Shown piece by piece: positions 7,130 to 10,878 of a DNA stretch of 10,878 nt. A program made the position numbers and the translations under genes. This DNA is from an uncultured Oscillospiraceae bacterium. GTDB lineage: Bacteria > Bacillota > Clostridia > Oscillospirales > JAAYXM01. Positions within the stretch are counted from its first letter, which is position 1. Each line of letters opens with the position of its first letter. The stretch covers positions 1 through 10,878 of the forward strand of contig CAKUEM010000053.1 of NCBI GenBank assembly GCA_934646115.1, given 5' to 3'. A model generated the notes under the pieces. It was not told the origin of the DNA. It did no database searches and was given only the letters and a program-made list of their open reading frames with translations.

Positions 7130-8752
7130 ATGACATTTTATATCTACAGCCGAAAATCCGTTTATACCGGCAAGGGCGAGAGCATCGAAAACCAAATTGA
7201 GCTGTGCAAGCAATATATCGCCGGAAAATTCCCGGATGACGGTGCGGAGATCGTGGTCTACGAGGATGAGGGCTTCTCCGCCAAAAGCACGAACCGCCCG
7301 CAATTTCAGCAGATGCTGCGCGATATTCGGGCAAAGAAGCCCGATTTCATCGTGTGCTATCGGCTGGATCGCATCAGCCGCAATGTGAGCGATTTTTCCG
7401 CCTTTATTGAGCGATTAAACGAACGCGACGTCTCGTTTCTCTGCATCAAAGAGGAGTTTGACACCTCAAAGCCCATGGGCAAGGCAATGATGTATATTGC
7501 TTCGGTATTCGCCCAATTAGAGCGTGAAACAATTGCAGAGCGTGTGCGCGACAATATGATGATGCTCGCGCGCACCGGGCGCTGGCTGGGGGGAACGGCT
7601 CCGACTGGGTACACCTCTGAAAAACAACAGGAAATCATCATTGACGGAAAAATAAAAACCTCTTGTAAGTTGAAAGATAAGCCCGACGAATTATTTGCCG
7701 TTGATGCGATCTTTGAGAAATTTTTGGAGCTGCGCAGTGTTTCCGGCGTTAGTAAATATCTAATCAAGCAAGAGCTGAAATCTCGCTCAGGCAAATATTA
7801 CTCTCTGCTCGGTATTAAACAGATCTTGCAAAATCCTGTTTATTGTATTGCGGACCAAGATGCGCTTGACTATTTTACAGGTCAAAATGCCGATGTTTGT
7901 TTTGGGGAAAAGGATTGCTCGGATAAATATGGGCTTCTTGCCTATAACAAGCGGGATTATAAGAAGAAGCATGCGCCGCGTCAGTCCATGGATAAATGGA
8001 TTATTGCCATTGGCAAACACAAAGGACGCGTATCCGGGAAAAAATGGGTCGCTGTTCAAAATATTATTGAGGACAATATTCCAACCGGGAAAAAGCCTGC
8101 AAAAATGCACAATGACTATTCTTTGCTGTCCGGTCTAATCTACTGCGACAAATGCGGAAGCCGGATGTTTGCCAAACAACGCTCCGGCAAGCATAAAAAA
8201 TCAGAAGTGTACGACTATATCTGCAACAGCAAACTACGCGGCGGTACAAAGTTATGCAACTGCCAGAATATTTGCGGGCAACAAGCCGACAATATGGTAT
8301 GCGAACATCTCATGAGGTACACCGACGAAAGCTCCGGTATTTACGGTCTTCTTGAAAAGCTAAAGCGCGATCTGCAAGGACAGGTGCGTGAAACGCCAAT
8401 AGAAAGCATTGAGGTTCGGATAAAAAAATGCAATGAAGAAATGGATAATCTTGTGCATACCCTATCGCAGGAAACGCTCGGCGCAGCTTTTGTGCAACGC
8501 ATCAATGCACGGATAACCACGCTCGATAAAGAACTTTCCGCTCTTATGCGGCAACGTGAACGACTGCGGCGAGACGCGAACCAAATTGCAGATAAGGAAG
8601 TCCAGGTCGATATGCTGGTCAGCGCATTATCAAGTTTTAAAAATAATTACGCGGCTCTTTCAATCCATGAAAAAAGGATCTTTATACGGCTTCTTGTAAA
8701 GAAAATCGTTTGGAACGGCAAAGACCTGCATATTTTTATGGACGGCGAGTAG
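7130..8752 (+). CDS. Large serine recombinase (site-specific integrase)
   Basis: The product has 540 residues, the usual size for large serine recombinases of phages and integrative elements. It would cut and rejoin attachment sites through a covalent phosphoserine intermediate. The N-terminal catalytic domain is clear: YSRKS with likely nucleophile Ser10, GESIENQ (16-22), YRLDRISRN (77-85), and the helix region FAQLERETIAERVRDNM (127-143). The recombinase domain begins around GRWLGGTAPTGY (150-161). A zinc ribbon follows with Cys339, Cys342, Cys365 and Cys376 or 378. Then comes a charged coiled-coil segment (about 410-500) typical of the synapsis-controlling motif. All key residues are present and the gene is intact, so it is probably active. 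It is divergent from the protease operon and points at the feoB fragment. Base composition drops abruptly near 7615: the 60 bases at 7561-7620 are about 72% G+C and the next 60 about 28%, at the domain boundary. Confidence 0.95.
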   Translation: MTFYIYSRKSVYTGKGESIENQIELCKQYIAGKFPDDGAEIVVYEDEGFSAKSTNRPQFQQMLRDIRAKKPDFIVCYRLDRISRNVSDFSAFIERLNERDVSFLCIKEEFDTSKPMGKAMMYIASVFAQLERETIAERVRDNMMMLARTGRWLGGTAPTGYTSEKQQEIIIDGKIKTSCKLKDKPDELFAVDAIFEKFLELRSVSGVSKYLIKQELKSRSGKYYSLLGIKQILQNPVYCIADQDALDYFTGQNADVCFGEKDCSDKYGLLAYNKRDYKKKHAPRQSMDKWIIAIGKHKGRVSGKKWVAVQNIIEDNIPTGKKPAKMHNDYSLLSGLIYCDKCGSRMFAKQRSGKHKKSEVYDYICNSKLRGGTKLCNCQNICGQQADNMVCEHLMRYTDESSGIYGLLEKLKRDLQGQVRETPIESIEVRIKKCNEEMDNLVHTLSQETLGAAFVQRINARITTLDKELSALMRQRERLRRDANQIADKEVQVDMLVSALSSFKNNYAALSIHEKRIFIRLLVKKIVWNGKDLHIFMDGE

Positions 8753-8777
8753 AAATCTGTCAGCAACCTACTCGTCG
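8743..8777. repeat. Inverted repeat overlapping the recombinase stop codon
   Basis: CGGCGAGTAG (8743-8752) pairs with CTACTCGTCG (8768-8777), ten base pairs including one G-T, around a 15-base loop. No T-run follows, so it is not a standard intrinsic terminator. Its place between the integrase gene and the presumed element end makes it a possible part of the attachment region. Confidence 0.45.
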
Positions 8778-8780
8778 ATA

Positions 8781-8831
8781 GCGCCAAATGGCGTGTTTTC
8801 TGGTGCAAATTTACCGTTTGGATGGTGGCGC
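8781..8831. other. Candidate attachment-site junction (att) at the element end
   Basis: A GCGCCA at 8781-8786 is mirrored by TGGCGC at 8826-8831, spanning 51 bases, close to the size of known large-serine-recombinase att sites. FeoB-like coding sequence becomes recognisable at about 8824 (GGAFPTLIAIITMFF). The crossover core should therefore lie within this stretch. The half-site symmetry is short and could be chance. The exact core cannot be set without the left junction or an uninterrupted feoB. Confidence 0.4.
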
Positions 8832-9567
8832 ATTTCCTACCCTGATTGCAATTATTACGATGTTCTTTGCCGGAACGGCCGCATCTGCGGGCGCGTCTGT
8901 CATCTCAGCGCTGTTTCTGCTTTTTATCATCGTGCTCGGCGTGTGCATGACGCTGTTGACCTCAAAGCTTCTGTCTCAAACCGTGCTGCGCGGGATGCCG
9001 TCGTCGTTCGCGCTCGAGCTGCCGCCCTATCGCCGCCCACAGCTTGGGCTCGTGATCGTGCGTTCTATATTAGACCGTACACTATTCGTGCTCGGGCGCG
9101 CGGTCTCGGTCGCGGCGCCTGCCGGTATTGTGATCTGGCTGCTCGCCAATTTGCAAATTGGCGGGGCAAGCCTGCTTGCGCATTGCACCGGCGCGCTCGA
9201 CCCGTTTGCCCGCCTGATCGGGCTGGACGGCGTGATTCTCATGGCGTTCATTCTGGGCTTCCCCGCCAACGAGATCGTCTTTCCGCTTATTATTATGGGT
9301 TATCTCGCCACAGGAAGTCTCGCCGAGCTTTCCAGCCTGACCGAGCTGCGCGCGCTCCTGCTTGCCAACGGCTGGACAGCCACGACCGCGCTATGCACCA
9401 TGCTGTTCTCTCTGATGCACTTCCCATGCGCCACGACCTGTTTGACGATCAAAAAAGAAACCGGCAGTGCAGCATGGACCGCGCTCGCCATCCTGCTTCC
9501 CACCGTGTGCGGCATCCTGATCTGCGGTGTGACAAACGCATTGTCGCACCTGTTGGCAAGATTTTAA
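8788..9567 (+). pseudogene. feoB: feoB 3' fragment (ferrous iron transporter B, C-terminal membrane part)
   Basis: FeoB takes up ferrous iron across the membrane with a cytosolic N-terminal GTPase domain. Only about the last 248 residues remain here. Recognisable FeoB C-terminal motifs are FPTLIAIITMFFAG, MPSSFALELPPYRRP, ILGFPANEIVFPLIIMGYL, and near the end MLFSLMHFPCATTCLTIKKETGS. About six membrane segments are visible. Full FeoB is roughly 650-770 residues, so the G domain and the first Gate region are absent. Homology starts around 8824. The upstream codons from ATG 8788 are not FeoB-like, and there is no ribosome-binding site before that ATG. The fragment has no frameshift or internal stop, which points to a recent or reversible interruption. 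It is very probably not translated as it stands. Confidence 0.88.
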
Positions 9568-9585
9568 AAAATTTAAATTAGGCGG

Positions 9586-9614
9586 TTGAAAAAAAATACA
9601 GAAGAGAGTATACT
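9586..9614 (+). promoter_or_regulatory. Sigma-A-type promoter for corA
   Basis: TTGAAA (9586-9591) and TATACT (9609-9614) are separated by exactly 17 bases, in AT-rich DNA just after the feoB stop. Transcription would start near 9621. That gives corA an mRNA leader of about 140 bases containing a small reading frame. Confidence 0.78.
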
Positions 9615-9647
9615 AATTGTATCTGAGCATAAAGGAGTGATTTTTTC

Positions 9648-9716
9648 ATGGTCCCGGACCCTTATCGAAGTAGAAACTGTATGACATGGCATAGCTGCGT
9701 CCGGGAGCGCCGTTGA
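9648..9716 (+). CDS. Candidate 22-residue leader peptide of corA (MVPDP start)
   Basis: A good ribosome-binding site (AAAGGAG, 9631-9637) lies 10 bases before ATG 9648, which opens a 22-codon frame ending at TGA 9714-9716. The product begins MVPDPYRSRN and ends in an arginine-rich CVRERR. Position and arrangement match a leader peptide: promoter, peptide, structured RNA, then the corA ribosome-binding site. Salmonella MgtL, which controls a magnesium transporter, begins MEPDPTPLP. There the acidic residue and prolines destabilise the ribosome when magnesium is low. The Pro-Asp-Pro start here is suggestive, but the similarity is short and the mechanism is inference. Alternatively the segment is a structured RNA element whose reading frame is incidental. 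Confidence 0.55.
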   Translation: MVPDPYRSRNCMTWHSCVRERR

Positions 9717-9755
9717 TTGCGTTTCCGGTGGGCGCGCTGTGCCCCAAGGAGGACC
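9652..9755 (+). promoter_or_regulatory. Structured corA mRNA leader with alternative pairings
   Basis: TCCCGGAC (9652-9659) is an exact complement of GTCCGGGA (9699-9706), enclosing most of the leader peptide frame. Directly next to it, GCGCC (9707-9711) can pair with GGCGC (9731-9735). GGTCC at 9650-9654 can instead pair with GGACC at 9751-9755, which overlaps the end of the corA ribosome-binding site. These mutually exclusive pairings could couple translation of the leader peptide to corA expression. No rho-independent terminator (T-run) is seen in the leader. Confidence 0.45.
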
Positions 9756-9759
9756 GCAA

Positions 9760-10689
9760 ATGATTTCATATTACATTGGAAACGGCGGAAAAATCACAGA
9801 AATTTCCGAGCTGCAGACCGGCTCGTGGGTCAGCCTGATCAACCCGTCTGAGCAGGAGCTTTGCCAGGTCGAGCGCGCGCTCGGGGCTGAGCCATCGCTG
9901 CTGCGCGCCGCGTTGGATGCGGAGGAGACCTCGCATATCGATATAGAGGACGATCAGACGTTGATCATCGTGGACGTTCCGGTTGTGGAGGATTCGGATG
10001 AGCCGAACACCGTGGTGTATTCCACGCTTCCGGTCGGCATCCTCGTCCTGCCGGAGCATGTGGTCACGGTCGCCCTGAAGGAAACCACCGCTTTCGCCGA
10101 TATCAAGCGCGGCCGTGTGCGCAACCTTTCACCCGCGCAGAAAACCAAATTCGTGCTGCAAACGCTGCTGCGCGTTGCAAATCGGTATTTATATGACCTC
10201 AAGCAGATCGACAAAACATCGCACGAGGTGGAAAAGCAGCTGCATAAATCGATGAAAAATAAAGAGCTGTTTCAGCTGCTTGAGCTTGAGAAATCACTGG
10301 TGTATTTCACCACGTCGCTGCAGTCTAACTCGATCACGATCAAGAAGATCCTGTCCGGGCGCGTGCTGAAGCTCTATGAGGAGGATCAGGACCTGCTGGA
10401 GGATGTCATGATCGAGGTTAATCAGGCGATCGAGATGGCGAATATTTATACGAGCATTCTCTCCGGCATGATGGACGCGTTTGCCTCTGTTATCTCAAAC
10501 AATTTAAACATCGTCATGAAGGTGATGACCTCGGTAACCATCCTGCTTACGATCCCGAACGTAGTGTTCAGCTTCTATGGCATGAATGTTTCGTGGCTCC
10601 CGTTTCCAAACTCGTGGTTTCCTGCGGCGGTGTCCGGGCTGATCACGCTTGTGGCCGGGTTGATTTTAAAGAAGAAGGACTTGATTTGA
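9760..10689 (+). CDS. corA: CorA-family divalent cation (magnesium) transporter
   Basis: The product has 309 residues, typical for the CorA family of homopentameric Mg2+/Co2+ channels. Residues 1-245 are the cytosolic funnel domain, rich in charged helices (for example LYDLKQIDKTSHEVEKQLHK). The first membrane helix is about 250-273 and ends in the diagnostic GMN signature at 274-276 (FYGMNV). The second is about 285-303, followed by the positively charged tail LKKKDLI. ATG 9760 is chosen because AAGGAGG (9746-9752) lies seven bases upstream; the frame is also open from GTG 9739, without a proper site. The gene has its own promoter and structured leader. It is likely host chromosome, not part of the mobile element. 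Confidence 0.93.
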   Translation: MISYYIGNGGKITEISELQTGSWVSLINPSEQELCQVERALGAEPSLLRAALDAEETSHIDIEDDQTLIIVDVPVVEDSDEPNTVVYSTLPVGILVLPEHVVTVALKETTAFADIKRGRVRNLSPAQKTKFVLQTLLRVANRYLYDLKQIDKTSHEVEKQLHKSMKNKELFQLLELEKSLVYFTTSLQSNSITIKKILSGRVLKLYEEDQDLLEDVMIEVNQAIEMANIYTSILSGMMDAFASVISNNLNIVMKVMTSVTILLTIPNVVFSFYGMNVSWLPFPNSWFPAAVSGLITLVAGLILKKKDLI

Positions 10690-10719
10690 TTTTTCGCCGC
10701 GGCGCGTAAAAAAATCAAA
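10685..10719. repeat. Inverted repeat overlapping the corA stop
   Basis: TTTGATTTTT (10685-10694) is an exact complement of AAAAATCAAA (10710-10719), with a GC-rich self-complementary CGCCGCGGCG in between. The hairpin overlaps the last codon and stop of corA. It is followed by A-rich, not T-rich, sequence, so it is not a textbook terminator for corA. It may still protect the mRNA 3' end or slow polymerase. Confidence 0.5.
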
Positions 10720-10783
10720 AAAAATCCGGGAAATGTACATTAGTCAATGATGTGAGACTGGAAAAGACAGAGTTCGAGAAATG

Positions 10784-10833
10784 AAATTATCTGACGGAGA
10801 GGGGGCGAAGCCCCGAACGAAGTCAGATAATTT
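10784..10833. terminator. Long hairpin, likely terminator or dispersed palindromic repeat
   Basis: AAATTATCTGAC (10784-10795) and GTCAGATAATTT (10822-10833) are perfect 12-base arms. Inside them is a second stem, GGGGC/GCCCC (10802-10806 and 10810-10814) with a GAA loop. The right arm ends in TTTT, as in a terminator for corA. The A-rich left arm would make it work from the other strand too. The two-tier layout also resembles small palindromic repeat elements found in many copies in some genomes. The remaining bases to 10878 show no gene or site I can support. Confidence 0.6.
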
Positions 10834-10878
10834 TGGCGGTCAACTTCTGCTGCATCTGATTTGGGGAGAGCCAGCCAA

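Larger units (their letters stand above)
1..8831. mobile_element. Right-hand part of a putative serine-recombinase element inserted in feoB
   Basis: A large serine recombinase gene ends at 8752. About 70 bases further on, a feoB reading frame begins abruptly in the middle of the protein. Large serine recombinases commonly sit at one end of the element they move, next to an attachment site, so an element end near 8781-8831 is the simplest explanation. The other end, carrying the feoB 5' portion, is not in this window, so the left coordinate is only the window edge. Whether the protease and RHS genes are cargo or older chromosomal neighbours cannot be decided here. The boundaries are inference; what is seen directly is the recombinase and the truncated feoB. 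Confidence 0.45.

Noticed and set aside
8743..8777. Intrinsic terminator for the recombinase gene
   Set aside because: The hairpin is real, but no T-run follows it. It is kept as an inverted repeat instead.
8793..9581. Open frame of 262 codons overlapping the feoB fragment in another plus-strand frame
   Set aside because: Its product is Arg/Ala-rich with no recognisable motif, while the overlapping frame carries several FeoB signatures. It is a shadow frame.

Overview
The window looks like chromosomal DNA from a fairly GC-rich anaerobic Firmicute, probably Clostridia (for example an Oscillospirales- or Christensenellales-like gut bacterium). The basis is strong AGGAGG-type ribosome-binding sites, TTGnnn-17-TATAAT promoters, a clostridial-type FeoB C-terminus and secreted Gram-positive surface proteins. 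This placement is inference; no marker gene is present.

Layout. Positions 1-6813 (minus strand) hold an apparent two-gene operon of secreted proteins, read right to left from a promoter at about 6997-7025. The first gene is a roughly 1960-residue subtilisin-family (S8) protease with 21 RCC1-type repeats. These fall into three groups of seven, each group followed by a PPC-like beta-sandwich, so the protein probably carries three seven-bladed propellers. Thirty bases after its stop begins a secreted RHS/YD-repeat protein (WapA-like N-terminus), which runs off the left edge. Divergently, at 7130-8752 (plus strand), lies a large serine recombinase. About 70 bases after its stop begins the C-terminal third of feoB (ferrous iron transporter), intact in frame but lacking its GTPase half and any ribosome-binding site. 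The natural reading is that a serine-recombinase mobile element is inserted inside feoB. Its right end would be near 8781-8831, and the protease/RHS operon would be cargo or flank. The left junction, with the feoB 5' part, would lie outside the window.

Right of feoB is ordinary host DNA: a CorA-family divalent-cation channel (9760-10689) with its own promoter at 9586-9614. Its structured leader encodes a 22-codon peptide that begins MVPDP. This recalls the proline/acidic start of the Salmonella MgtL leader peptide (MEPDP), so the leader may be a magnesium-responsive attenuator. Two inverted repeats follow corA.

The most interesting points are: (1) interruption of feoB by a site-specific recombinase element, possibly reversible; (2) the triple-propeller subtilase encoded next to an RHS protein; (3) the candidate Mg-sensing leader peptide of corA; (4) a sharp base-composition break inside the recombinase gene at its catalytic/DNA-binding domain boundary.
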